Below the pieces are notes generated by a model. That model had not been told where the DNA came from, did no database searches, and worked only from the letters and a program-made list of their open reading frames with translations. Below are positions 17,307 to 25,786 of a stretch of DNA of 64,000 nucleotides, in pieces. Position numbers and translations under genes: made by a program. The first letter of the stretch is position 1, and each line of letters begins with the position of its first letter. Source of the stretch: Marinicauda pacifica (GTDB taxonomy: Bacteria > Pseudomonadota > Alphaproteobacteria > Caulobacterales > Maricaulaceae); assembly GCF_004793635.1 (NCBI RefSeq), contig NZ_SRXV01000002.1:248001-312000 (forward strand). Direction: 5' to 3'.

Positions 17307-18800
17307 ATGACCCGTCCCCTTCACGCCTGCCTCGCCGCCGCAATGGCGAGCTTCGCCCTTGGCGGCGCGCCCGCGCTGGCCCAGGAGCTGGCCCAGGACC
17401 AGGACACGCTGGAAATCGGGCGGAGCGCGCAGACCGCTCACTCCGGCGCGTTCAACGGCGAAGAGGTGCGCTACGACGCGCTGGTCGAAGAGAGCCTTCT
17501 GCCCGGCCCGGACGGCGCGCCGGGCGCCGGGCTGGTCACCACCAGCTATGTGCGTACCGATAGCGGCGAACCGGCCGGCGAACGTCCGGTCCTGTTCCTG
17601 TTCAACGGCGGTCCCGGCGCCTCGACCACGCCGCTGCATTTCGGCGCCTTCGGGCCGAAGCGCCGCGTGGAGCTGGACGAGGGCGAGCAATACATCGTCG
17701 ACAACCCGTTCAGCCCGCTCAACGATGTCGACCTGGTCTTCATCGATCCGGTCGGCACCGGCTACAGCCAGCCGGTCGAGGACGGGCAGGCTTTCTGGAG
17801 CCGCACCGGGGACGCGCAATCGGTCGCGCGTGTGATCGGGTCCTGGCTGGAACGCCACGGGCGGACGGATTCCCCGCGCTACCTGCTCGGCCAGAGCTAC
17901 GGCACGATCCGGGCGGCGGAGATTGTTCGCCTGGCGCCGGAACTGGAGTTTGACGGCGTGCTGCTGTTCGCGCTGGTGGGCGGCGGACGGGACGAACTCA
18001 TCGGCCATGTCACCGATCTGCCGAGCATGGCCGCGACGGCCTGGTATCATGAGCGCGCCGGGCGCGACGGGCGCCCGGTCGAAGAGGTCTATGCGGATGC
18101 GGTCGAGTTCGCGCGCACCGACTATGTCACCGCGCTGATGCTGGGCGGCGCCCTGCCCGAAGCCCGGCGCGAGGCGATGGCCGAGCGGCTAAGCGCGATG
18201 ACCGGACTGGAAGCGGATGCGATCGCGGCGCAGAATCTGCGCATCTCCAAGCGCGATTTCATCTTTGGCCTGCTCGAAGACGAGGGTTTGCGCACCGGCC
18301 GGCTCGATACGCGCGCGACGGCGCGCCTGGACGCGCCTGCGCAGCGCCCGCCCTATGACGATCCGGGGCTGAGCTATGTGCCGGCGGCCGACATTCCCGA
18401 CATCGCCTGCCCGGCGCCGGACTGCCTTCAAGCACCCGGCGAGGAGTCCATCGTCGACGTCTATTACCAGGACGTGCTGGGGTATGATGCGCCCGGCGAC
18501 TACAATGCGCTCAATCTGGAGGTCAACGGGGCCTGGGATTACGAGGATCGCGGCGATCCGATCCCGGCGCTGGCCGAAGCGATGCATGCGCGGCCCGATT
18601 TGCGCCTGTTCTGGGCGGCGGGGTATTTCGACCTGGCCACCACAGCCTATGGCGGACGCTTCACGCTGGATCAGGCGGGCATTCCCGCCGACCGGCTCAC
18701 GGCGGCCTATTTCAAGTCCGGACACTCGGTCTTTGTCGGTGAGGACAATCTCGAAGCGCTGTCCGAGGCCGTGCGCGACTTCACCGCGCCGTCCGAGTAG
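17307..18800 (+). CDS. S10-like serine peptidase (copy C, GQSYG elbow)
   Basis: The 497-residue product starts at ATG 17307 with CGGAGG six bases before it. A signal peptide ends near ALAQ (residue 26). Motifs are NGGPGAST (from residue 100), DPVGTGYS, the nucleophile elbow GQSYGT (Ser197), the acid in AAGYFDLAT and the His in SGHSVFVGED. The carboxylate-binding Glu before the serine is Gln. An insertion with paired Cys residues (IACPAPDCLQ) near residue 365-375 is absent from the other copies. It ends the four-gene operon and is followed by a terminator. Confidence 0.86.
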   Translation: MTRPLHACLAAAMASFALGGAPALAQELAQDQDTLEIGRSAQTAHSGAFNGEEVRYDALVEESLLPGPDGAPGAGLVTTSYVRTDSGEPAGERPVLFLFNGGPGASTTPLHFGAFGPKRRVELDEGEQYIVDNPFSPLNDVDLVFIDPVGTGYSQPVEDGQAFWSRTGDAQSVARVIGSWLERHGRTDSPRYLLGQSYGTIRAAEIVRLAPELEFDGVLLFALVGGGRDELIGHVTDLPSMAATAWYHERAGRDGRPVEEVYADAVEFARTDYVTALMLGGALPEARREAMAERLSAMTGLEADAIAAQNLRISKRDFIFGLLEDEGLRTGRLDTRATARLDAPAQRPPYDDPGLSYVPAADIPDIACPAPDCLQAPGEESIVDVYYQDVLGYDAPGDYNALNLEVNGAWDYEDRGDPIPALAEAMHARPDLRLFWAAGYFDLATTAYGGRFTLDQAGIPADRLTAAYFKSGHSVFVGEDNLEALSEAVRDFTAPSE

Positions 18801-18825
18801 CAAAGCCGCATACGTTGCAAGAAGC

Positions 18826-18858
18826 CTCCGGCGGGACAGCCCTGCCGGAGACTTTTTT
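18826..18858. terminator. Intrinsic terminator after the S10 copy C operon
   Basis: CTCCGGC (18826-18832) pairs with GCCGGAG (18844-18850), followed by six T on the plus strand. It lies between the converging peptidase operon and the second cyclodeaminase gene, whose stop codon directly abuts the T run. Confidence 0.75.
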
Positions 18859-19830
18859 CTAGAACTCCGAGGCCTGGACGCCTTCCTCGAGCGCGCGTTC
18901 GTAAAGGTGTTGCGCGCTGGCGAGGTCCTGGACCACGTGGCCGAGCGATTTATAGACGGTGACCTGGTCGGGGGTTTCGCGACCGGTCAGGCTACCCGCA
19001 TAGACCTGGCCGATCTCGCCCACGACATGGCTGTCGTCGATCAGGCCGGCTTCCCTGGCCGCGAGAAACTCCGCGCCCTGGGCCAGCACGCCCTCGCGGT
19101 GGTCGGCGAAGAAGCGGGAATTGGCGACCAGATCGTGATCGACCTCGACCGGGCCGGCATAGCTCGATCCGACCAGGTTGACGTGCGTGCCCGGCGCCAG
19201 CCAGCTGCCCAGCAAGACCGGGTCGGCCGACGAGGTTACGGTGCACACGATGTCGGCATTGGCCACGGCATCGCGAGCCTGTTCTACAGCCTCGACGGCA
19301 TGGCCGGTCCGCTCGCCCATGCGCCGGGCGAAGGCCTGCGTGCGTTCGAAGGAGCGGCCCCAGACCGTCACCTCGGACAGGGTACGGATTTTCGAGATCG
19401 CCTCTATGTGAGCCGCCCCCTGCTCCCCGCATCCCAGCACGGCGAGCCGGCTGGCGCCGCGCCGGGCGAGCGCATCGGTGGCGGCGGCGCTGGCCGCGGC
19501 GGTGCGGATCGCCGTGACCTCGCCGGCATGAACGAGCGCGACGGGGCGTCCGGCCTCGGGTTCGAACAGGAGGATTCCGCCCTGGTGCGATTGCAGATCC
19601 TGCTCGGCATTGCCGGGAAAGACGCTGACCAGCTTGGCCCCGAAGACGCCTCGCGGACCGAGCGCGCCGGGCATGACGCCGAACATGCGCCCGGCCTCCA
19701 TGCGCAGAATGGAGCGCAAAGGCTGGATCGTCTCGCCGCGAGACAAAGCCATCATGGCCCGACGCATCAGGGGGATGGTGTCCTGGTGCGTGAGGTGGGT
19801 TCGAACGAAGTTCCGGCCGAGAACGATCAT
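18859..19830 (-). CDS. Ornithine cyclodeaminase / mu-crystallin family protein (copy 2)
   Basis: This 323-residue paralogue of the protein at 15016-15990 has the same blocks: FGAKLVSVFPGN, VTAIRTAAASAAATDALA, VLGCGEQGAAHIEA (Rossmann), VTVWGRSFERTQAFA, VGSSYAGPVEVD and VTVYKSLGHVVQDLA. Identity to copy 1 is clearly high by eye, which suggests an old duplication within the locus. It begins five bases after the amidohydrolase stop, so the two form an operon on the minus strand. Having two cyclodeaminase-type enzymes in opposed operons suggests two related substrates. Confidence 0.87.
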   Translation of the reverse strand: MIVLGRNFVRTHLTHQDTIPLMRRAMMALSRGETIQPLRSILRMEAGRMFGVMPGALGPRGVFGAKLVSVFPGNAEQDLQSHQGGILLFEPEAGRPVALVHAGEVTAIRTAAASAAATDALARRGASRLAVLGCGEQGAAHIEAISKIRTLSEVTVWGRSFERTQAFARRMGERTGHAVEAVEQARDAVANADIVCTVTSSADPVLLGSWLAPGTHVNLVGSSYAGPVEVDHDLVANSRFFADHREGVLAQGAEFLAAREAGLIDDSHVVGEIGQVYAGSLTGRETPDQVTVYKSLGHVVQDLASAQHLYERALEEGVQASEF

Positions 19831-19835
19831 GCAGA

Positions 19836-21905
19836 CTAGCCTTCCGAGTGGGCTTGCGGCGGCCGGATCGCGACCGGCTCGGCGAAGGGTTCAATCCCCA
19901 GCCGCGTGTGAATCTCGCTCGGCAGGTAGGCCACACCGTCCTTCATGACCAGGCGGATGCGGCCGATTTCCGTGATGTCCTGTGTCGGGTCGCCGGGTAT
20001 GAGGAAGAAGTCGGCCCGCTTGCCGCGCTCGATGCTTCCAAGCCACTGGTCGCGGCCCAGATACTCTTCCGCGCGCAGCGTGCCCAGCGCCAGGGCCTCG
20101 CCCGGCGACAGGCCCGCCTCGACATAGAGGGCAAGTTCGCGATGGACGGGGAAGCCCGTGCCGGAATCGGTGCCCGGCAGGAGCTGGATGCCGTTCTCGT
20201 GCAGCAGCGCGAACGTATCCAGGATGCGCTGGAAGCCCGCACGATAAGCGGCATCCTGTTCCTCGGTCTCTACGGTGACGAAGGCGCGCTTGCGGTTGCG
20301 CCGGTAGCCGATGGGCATGTGCTCGACATAGGCCATGGCCGTTTCGGGATACTCGCCGGATCGGCTGAGCATGAGCAATTCCAGCGTCACGCCCGTGGTA
20401 TCGAGGGCCACGTCATGCTCGCGCATCAGCTCGACCGTGTGGCGCACCGGCGCCGTATCGAGCTCTAGCGCGGCCGCGCGCTGCATCCCGGTCAGACGGA
20501 TCGGGGTGCGTGTGTCCTCATCGGGTTCGAGCAGCCAGCCGAGCATGAGCTGGTTGACGTGAGCGATCTCGTCATAGCCCGCCTCGATCGCCTCGTCGGG
20601 CGTGACGAAGGCGGGGATATGGCCGGTGACGCCGAGACCGAGCCGGCTGGCCTCGGCGGCCACAGGCTCGACCCATTCAGGATGAAGCGAGTTGTAGATC
20701 TTGATCTGCCAGTAGCCGTGAGCGGCGTACCAGCGCACCGCTTCAAGCGCTTCATCCAGCGTATCGGCGGTGATGCCGGTATGGACCGAGTAGGGGCTGC
20801 GCCCTTCCAGCATGCCGGCGCGCACGATGCGCGGTCCGGCGAGCTCGCCTGACTCGATCAGCCCGATCAGGTCTTCAAGCCGGTCCGGCGAATTGCCCAT
20901 GTCGCGAACGCTGGTGACGCCGGTGCCGATATAGTTGAGCGCGTCGCTCATGCCGACATGGGCATGCATGTCGTGCAGGCCGGGCACGAGCGTGCCGCCC
21001 TCACCGTCGATGACATGGACGTCGTCGCGCAGAACGGCCGTGTCCGCGGTCTCGATCGTGGCGATATCCCGACCCGACACGGTGACGACCGAAAGCGGCC
21101 CGAGCTGGAGGCTGACCGGATCGAAAATCCGCACATTTCTGATCTGGACCGGCGCGTCGAAGCCGTGCGCCAAGTCTGCCTGAAGCTCGCGGAAGCGCGC
21201 GGCCTCCAGATCGCTGTGCAGATCGCGCAGGGCCGGAGCCTCGCCGCGATATGCATCCAGGATGGTCACCGAGCCCGAGGAGAAAGATGCGATCAGGCGG
21301 TAATCCTCACCCAGCAGGATGTAGGAGCCGCCGCTGGACAATCCGGTCAGGCGGTAGATGGCCGCCGAGGGCTCGCCCTCAAGCGCATAGGGCTGGACGG
21401 TCTCGATGCGCAGCGTGCCGCCGGGCACGACCGGCGCTTCGCTCAGGCCGTTATTGAGGAGGGCGCGGGCATAAAGACCCTGGCTCCACGGGCTGTCATC
21501 GGCGGCAATATAGAGACGCGGGCTGTCGACGCGGACCTCGCCGCTATCAGGCTGGCTCGACCAGGTCAGGACGCCATCCGACAGGCGCATGGATTCCTCG
21601 ACCGGATCGCCGAACAGGCTGCTGCCCTCGATCTCCCAGCGGCGCGGGATGAAATCGTCGCCCAGCACCAGGGTCTGGGTATTTTCTGCGCCCCGGCCAT
21701 TACTGTCGACCTCGTAGTCGATCTCGACCCGGTCGCCATCCCGGCGGGCGATGAGATGGCCGGCCTCTTCGCCGCCGCCACTCAGAATGACGTAGCGATC
21801 TTCTCCAGATGGCTGCGCCTGCGCGCCCCCGGACGAGACCATGACCAGCGCGGCGAGGGACAGCGCACCGAGCGCGGCACCTTGAAGACAGCGGACCAGG
21901 ACCAT
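19836..21905 (-). CDS. Exported metal-dependent amidohydrolase (M38-like) with extra N-terminal domain
   Basis: The 689-residue protein starts at ATG 21905 behind AGGGAGGAAAC; the open frame extends further upstream without such a site. A signal peptide ends near GGAQAQ. The C-terminal amidohydrolase domain begins at GTLVPGLHDMHAHVG (HxH metal motif), with a candidate carboxylated Lys in WQIKIYNS, His in TGHIPAF and AHVNQL, and Asp in LPGTDSGTG. This is the pattern of prolidase-like and Xaa-Arg/Lys dipeptidases known from Caulobacter. About 270 residues before it (beta-rich, no known motif) make the protein far longer than those enzymes. It is co-transcribed with cyclodeaminase copy 2; dipeptide hydrolysis in the periplasm is the best guess. 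Confidence 0.78.
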   Translation of the reverse strand: MVLVRCLQGAALGALSLAALVMVSSGGAQAQPSGEDRYVILSGGGEEAGHLIARRDGDRVEIDYEVDSNGRGAENTQTLVLGDDFIPRRWEIEGSSLFGDPVEESMRLSDGVLTWSSQPDSGEVRVDSPRLYIAADDSPWSQGLYARALLNNGLSEAPVVPGGTLRIETVQPYALEGEPSAAIYRLTGLSSGGSYILLGEDYRLIASFSSGSVTILDAYRGEAPALRDLHSDLEAARFRELQADLAHGFDAPVQIRNVRIFDPVSLQLGPLSVVTVSGRDIATIETADTAVLRDDVHVIDGEGGTLVPGLHDMHAHVGMSDALNYIGTGVTSVRDMGNSPDRLEDLIGLIESGELAGPRIVRAGMLEGRSPYSVHTGITADTLDEALEAVRWYAAHGYWQIKIYNSLHPEWVEPVAAEASRLGLGVTGHIPAFVTPDEAIEAGYDEIAHVNQLMLGWLLEPDEDTRTPIRLTGMQRAAALELDTAPVRHTVELMREHDVALDTTGVTLELLMLSRSGEYPETAMAYVEHMPIGYRRNRKRAFVTVETEEQDAAYRAGFQRILDTFALLHENGIQLLPGTDSGTGFPVHRELALYVEAGLSPGEALALGTLRAEEYLGRDQWLGSIERGKRADFFLIPGDPTQDITEIGRIRLVMKDGVAYLPSEIHTRLGIEPFAEPVAIRPPQAHSEG

Positions 21906-22002
21906 GTTTCCTCCCTGCGGGGTATACCCCCGAGCATGTTTGCACTTGCAGGTCAGGCTAGCGGCCGCGGCCGGGAATTTTGTATCTGACTCATCGATGC
22001 GG

Positions 22003-22029
22003 GCGGGAAATGCGCATGGCGTTTCCCGC
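22003..22029. promoter_or_regulatory. Inverted repeat between Lrp-type regulator and amidohydrolase
   Basis: GCGGGAAA (22003-22010) is mirrored by TTTCCCGC (22022-22029) with an 11-base spacer. There is no T run, so an operator for the neighbouring Lrp-type protein or an RNA hairpin is more likely than an intrinsic terminator. Confidence 0.35.
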
Positions 22030-22051
22030 TTCATCGCCATGCGCGGATATT

Positions 22052-22531
22052 CTATTCCTTGGTCACGCGCACCGGCAGGGCGGTGGTGTGCTTCATCTCG
22101 GACAGGGCCACGATCGAACTGATGTCCTCGACGCCGGGAAGCTTCAGGATCGTGTTGAAGATGAACTCCTGATACCATTTGATGTCAGGCGCGATGACCT
22201 TGATGAGCACGTCGCGTTCGCCGAGCACCGAATAGCATTCCACAACTTCGGGAATGGACGCGACCGAACGAATAAATTTTTCGCGATCGCTGTCGGCCAG
22301 GTACGAGGTCTTGAGCTGGGCGAAGACATGCAGCGAATAGCCGAGCTTCTCGGCATCGAGCAGTGCGACCTGTGCGCGGATGAAGCCGTCTTCACGCAAA
22401 CGCTGGATGCGCCGCCAGCAGGGTGACTGGGACAGCCCGACCCGGTCGGCGAGTTCGGCCGTGGAAATCGAACAGTCTTCCTGGAGCGCCTTGAGAATGC
22501 GGACGTCGATCTCGTCTAAACCTTGGGGCAA
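22052..22531 (-). CDS. Lrp/AsnC-family transcriptional regulator
   Basis: This 159-residue DNA-binding protein has an N-terminal helix-turn-helix (LDEIDVRILKALQEDCSISTAELADRVG, SQSPCWRRIQRL) and a C-terminal ligand-binding RAM/ACT-like domain (VVECYSVLGERDVLIKVIAPD). The start is TTG 22531, fixed by AGGAGG nine bases upstream; frames further upstream use no better site. Lrp-family proteins sense amino acids and wrap promoters. Its place between the amidohydrolase-cyclodeaminase operon and a divergent aminotransferase makes it the likely local controller of the amino-acid island. Confidence 0.9.
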   Translation of the reverse strand: MPQGLDEIDVRILKALQEDCSISTAELADRVGLSQSPCWRRIQRLREDGFIRAQVALLDAEKLGYSLHVFAQLKTSYLADSDREKFIRSVASIPEVVECYSVLGERDVLIKVIAPDIKWYQEFIFNTILKLPGVEDISSIVALSEMKHTTALPVRVTKE

Positions 22532-22592
22532 CGAAATTTCCTCCTGGCGGATGGATGTGCAAGTCCTATCCAACTTCTATGCAATTTCGGGA

Positions 22593-22611
22593 GAGAAAAC
22601 AAAAATTTCTC
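22593..22611. promoter_or_regulatory. Candidate Lrp-type operator
   Basis: GAGAAA (22593-22598) and TTTCTC (22606-22611) form a dyad around an AT-only core inside the 220-bp divergent region between the regulator and the class I aminotransferase. Length and AT-rich centre fit Lrp/AsnC sites in general; no binding is shown. Confidence 0.4.
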
Positions 22612-22751
22612 CAGCCCGTGGCGGGTAGGATGCAGATCAACGATGGCGCTTTCACGGTCTAACCGGAGGTTGCGCATCTCTTCTGGCCGGACTTGTCCGG
22701 ATTCTGCCTGCGATGATCGGTCCGAACGGACCGTGCGACCCGGGAAGCTCC

Positions 22752-23921
22752 ATGTCCTCACATCCTCTTGCGCTACCCGATACGCTCTTCGACATCGAGA
22801 GCTTCGCCGCCTGGAGCCGCGCGCTCTACCGGATGATGCCCCTGCCCGGTCATGTCCGCACCCTGTTTGAAAGCACGATCGAGGAGCCGACCGATCAGCT
22901 CGCCGCCGTCGTGCGCGATGTCTTCACCACGCCTGTCAGCGACCGGTTCGAAAGCGTTTTCGGGCGAGGCAATGCGTATGTGATCGCCGCGCTGGCGCAG
23001 CGCTATGGTGTGAACGAAGACCAGATCGTCTGCACCACGGGCGCTTCGACTGCGGTCGGCATGGTACTGCATACGCTAGTGAAGCCCGGCGACCACGTGC
23101 TGGTCGAGACGCCGCGCTTCGATGTGCTGGATTCCCTGTCCCGCGACCGCGGCGCGCGCGTGGACACGCTGACGCGCAACGGCGCGGGCATGAAGATCGA
23201 TCCGGACCATCTCGCCGACAAGCTTCAGCCCGATACGCGGCTGGTGCTGATCAGCAATCTGCATAATCCTTCCGGCTATCTCATGCGCGAGGCGGAGCTG
23301 GCCGAGCTTGCCGCCGTGGCCGAACGCAACGGGACGCTGATCCTGGTCGACGAGGTCTATGGCGATTTTGCCGGCGAATCCGGGGAGACGTGTGCAGCGC
23401 GCGTGGCTCCCAATGTGATCACGGTCAACAGCCTGACGAAGGTGTTCGGCCTGTTCGCGCTTCGCTGCGGCTGGATCGTGTGCGACCCCGCTCTGGCCCG
23501 GCGCATTTCACGCGACAATGCCGACCGCGAGTTCGGCGTGTCCAAGCTGACCCACGCCGTGGCTGCCCATGTCCTCGAACGGCCCGAACCGTTCGACAGC
23601 CATTGGCGCACCATTCTGAACGCGACACGCCCGGTGCTCGAACGCCATTTCAACGCCATGCGCGATGACGGGCTGATCGACGGAATCCTGCCCGATTACG
23701 GGTGTATCTGTTTTCCCGAAATTCTGGGCGTGACGGACACGCGCGCCCTGGCACGTGACATGTGGAAGCAGCAGGGGCTGGTCCTGGCGCCGGGGGAATT
23801 CTTCGGCCAGCCCGGTCATATCCGGCTCGGTTTCGGGGTCGCGCCGGACCGGCTTGACGAGGGCCTCGCCCGCCTGCACGAGGCGCTCTATGCGCGCCGC
23901 CGGGCGGTCAGGAGCGCCTGA
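22752..23921 (+). CDS. Class I/II PLP aminotransferase
   Basis: This 389-residue cytoplasmic fold-type I aminotransferase starts at ATG 22752 behind GGGAAG; an upstream in-frame ATG at 22713 lacks a site. The PLP lysine lies in NSLTKVFGLFALRCGW. Other class I motifs are CTTGASTAVGMVL, ISNLHNPSGYLM (the Asn-Pro that contacts PLP), LILVDEVYGDF and IRLGFGVAP (the carboxylate-binding Arg). It is divergent from the Lrp-type regulator and may be its target. The amino-donor preference cannot be assigned. Confidence 0.85.
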   Translation: MSSHPLALPDTLFDIESFAAWSRALYRMMPLPGHVRTLFESTIEEPTDQLAAVVRDVFTTPVSDRFESVFGRGNAYVIAALAQRYGVNEDQIVCTTGASTAVGMVLHTLVKPGDHVLVETPRFDVLDSLSRDRGARVDTLTRNGAGMKIDPDHLADKLQPDTRLVLISNLHNPSGYLMREAELAELAAVAERNGTLILVDEVYGDFAGESGETCAARVAPNVITVNSLTKVFGLFALRCGWIVCDPALARRISRDNADREFGVSKLTHAVAAHVLERPEPFDSHWRTILNATRPVLERHFNAMRDDGLIDGILPDYGCICFPEILGVTDTRALARDMWKQQGLVLAPGEFFGQPGHIRLGFGVAPDRLDEGLARLHEALYARRRAVRSA

Positions 23922-23954
23922 AACCCAGGCGCGCCCGATGCGGCAAGGCCGGCG

Positions 23955-25439
23955 CTAGTCCCGGCTGACGAGCGCGCGCACGTCGTCGGTCAGGCGCTCG
24001 AGCACGGCTTCATTGGTATAGGCCATGTGCCCGCCCTCATATTCTCGCAGGATGATCCGGTCGCGGTCATAGCCCGCCTGCGCCGCGAGGTAGCGGGCCG
24101 GCCCCAGCGTCGTCGTGGTGTCGTAGATGCCGGTTCCGATCATCAGCATGAAGGCGTCGTTGGCCTCCATGGCCTGCGCGATCGAGGCATCGTAGTTGAA
24201 GTCGTCGAACGGACCGCCCATGCCGCCGGTCGGCTCGTAGATCCAGTCGCCGCTATGCGGCGCGCGGATCGCGTAATCATCAAAATCGAGCGTCACGCCA
24301 AGGGTTTCGGAGAGGTGGGTTTCAAGCGCCAGCGGCAGGAGGTCGAGTACCGGGCCGTAGGGGGCAGAGCCCCGGCTGCCCTCTTCCGGCACTGGCCCGG
24401 AATAGCGCGCATCGTACATGTCCAGCATGAGGCCTTCGTCGGCGAGAAGCTCCATGACGAAGGCGCGCTTGGTGATCCTGAGCTGGTTCTCGAGATAATA
24501 GGCAGCATCGATGCCGGTCATCGCTTCCAGCTGGCGCGCAATGGAGACGCGCGCGTCCTCGCTCAGCCCATTGCCGCGCACAAGCGCGTCGAGATAGGTC
24601 GTCATGGCGTAGGCGTGCACGTCGTCGACGAACTCGGCAATCGAGCGGCCGTCCGTGTCGGCCTCGCCGTGAAACGCTGCGATGGCGGCAAGCGCGGAGA
24701 GATTGGTGGCATAGGAGAGCGTGTTCTGCGCGCGCTGGCTGGTCTCGATCATGTTGACCGCCTGACCGAGCAGGATGAGCCCGTCGAGCGGCATGGACTC
24801 GCTGAGCAAACCGGCCATCACCGCGCCGCGGATCGTGCCGTAGCTTTCCCCGACCACGTATTTGGGCGAGGCCTCCCGGCCGTGCTCGCGGCTCCAGACC
24901 TCTACAAAGCGGGCGACGGCCCGGGCATCGCCGGACACGGTATGAAGGGCCTGGCTGTCGGCGGCGTCGAGGATTTCGCTGAAGCCCGCCCCCGGCGGAT
25001 CGATGAAGACCAGATCGGCCACGTCGAGGACGGTGTAGGGGTTGGGCACCGGACGGTCGGTCTGCGGCACCGGCGCGGTGACATCCTCGGGCGGGTCGAT
25101 GCGCACCGGGCCGAACGCGCCCATGTGCAGCCACATCGAGGCGACGCTCGGGCCGCCATTGAACAGGAAGATGACCGGGCGTCCGGCGCGATCCTCGACA
25201 TCGAGGCGCGTATAGGCGGTCGACACGAAGCGGACTGCCGGTGCGCCGGTCTCTGTCTCGATCACCGTATCGTCAAGCGCCGCGCGGTAGCGCACGCGCT
25301 CACCGTTGAACGTGCCGGTATGTTCGCTGAAGAAGCCGAAGCCGTCCGTCGCTTCCTGAGCTGACGCAACCGCGGCGCCGGCCAGCGCGAGAGACGCCAG
25401 CGTCATGGCCGCAAGACCGGTTTTCATGATCGGCTTCAT
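23955..25439 (-). CDS. S10-like serine peptidase (copy D, GESYG elbow)
   Basis: The 494-residue exported protein has a signal peptide ending at VASAQ (residue 28) and starts at ATG 25439 with AAGGGGA upstream. The elbow GESYGT (Ser199) keeps the classical Glu, but the oxyanion motif reads NGGPSVAS where other copies have NGGPG. The acid is probably in GTGIYDTTT and the His in EGGHMAYTNE. It converges on the class I aminotransferase with 33 bp between stops. It is the fourth S10-like gene in 17 kb. Confidence 0.85.
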   Translation of the reverse strand: MKPIMKTGLAAMTLASLALAGAAVASAQEATDGFGFFSEHTGTFNGERVRYRAALDDTVIETETGAPAVRFVSTAYTRLDVEDRAGRPVIFLFNGGPSVASMWLHMGAFGPVRIDPPEDVTAPVPQTDRPVPNPYTVLDVADLVFIDPPGAGFSEILDAADSQALHTVSGDARAVARFVEVWSREHGREASPKYVVGESYGTIRGAVMAGLLSESMPLDGLILLGQAVNMIETSQRAQNTLSYATNLSALAAIAAFHGEADTDGRSIAEFVDDVHAYAMTTYLDALVRGNGLSEDARVSIARQLEAMTGIDAAYYLENQLRITKRAFVMELLADEGLMLDMYDARYSGPVPEEGSRGSAPYGPVLDLLPLALETHLSETLGVTLDFDDYAIRAPHSGDWIYEPTGGMGGPFDDFNYDASIAQAMEANDAFMLMIGTGIYDTTTTLGPARYLAAQAGYDRDRIILREYEGGHMAYTNEAVLERLTDDVRALVSRD

Positions 25440-25786
25440 TCGCGATCCCCTTTCAAGCGCAACACCTGTCCGTGCCCGGATACCCGGGAACGGGCTGCCT
25501 GAAGTCTAGCCAAAACGCGCAGATAGTCCGTTTCGAAATGATGCCGTGAGAGCGGATTCGCGTATCAGCTATGCACGATATTGCGGGATCGGCACATTTT
25601 TCAGCCGGGTTCTCCATCCGGGCAAGTCCGCCGGGCATCGCCCGCCCGCTTCGCCGATCCAGGGATAAACATCCCCGTCCTCACATGACTATCGGCTTAG
25701 TCAATGGCTCGCATCATAACTATTAATTTTGAATATGGGTTCGGTTGCCCCATCTCTACATCCAAGCAACCTTGAGGATTTCGACC
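25440..25786. other. Divergent intergenic region, S10 copy D / katG
   Basis: A 347-bp stretch without a gene. A minus-strand GGCTAGACT near 25505 suits a -10 box for the peptidase. The 50 bases around 25690-25740 are AT-rich and probably hold the katG promoter. No clear OxyR tetrad of ATAG/CTAT blocks was found. Confidence 0.35.

Noticed and set aside
25680..25786. OxyR site upstream of katG
   Set aside because: ATAG/CTAT blocks at the proper 10-bp spacing could not be found; only AT-richness is visible.
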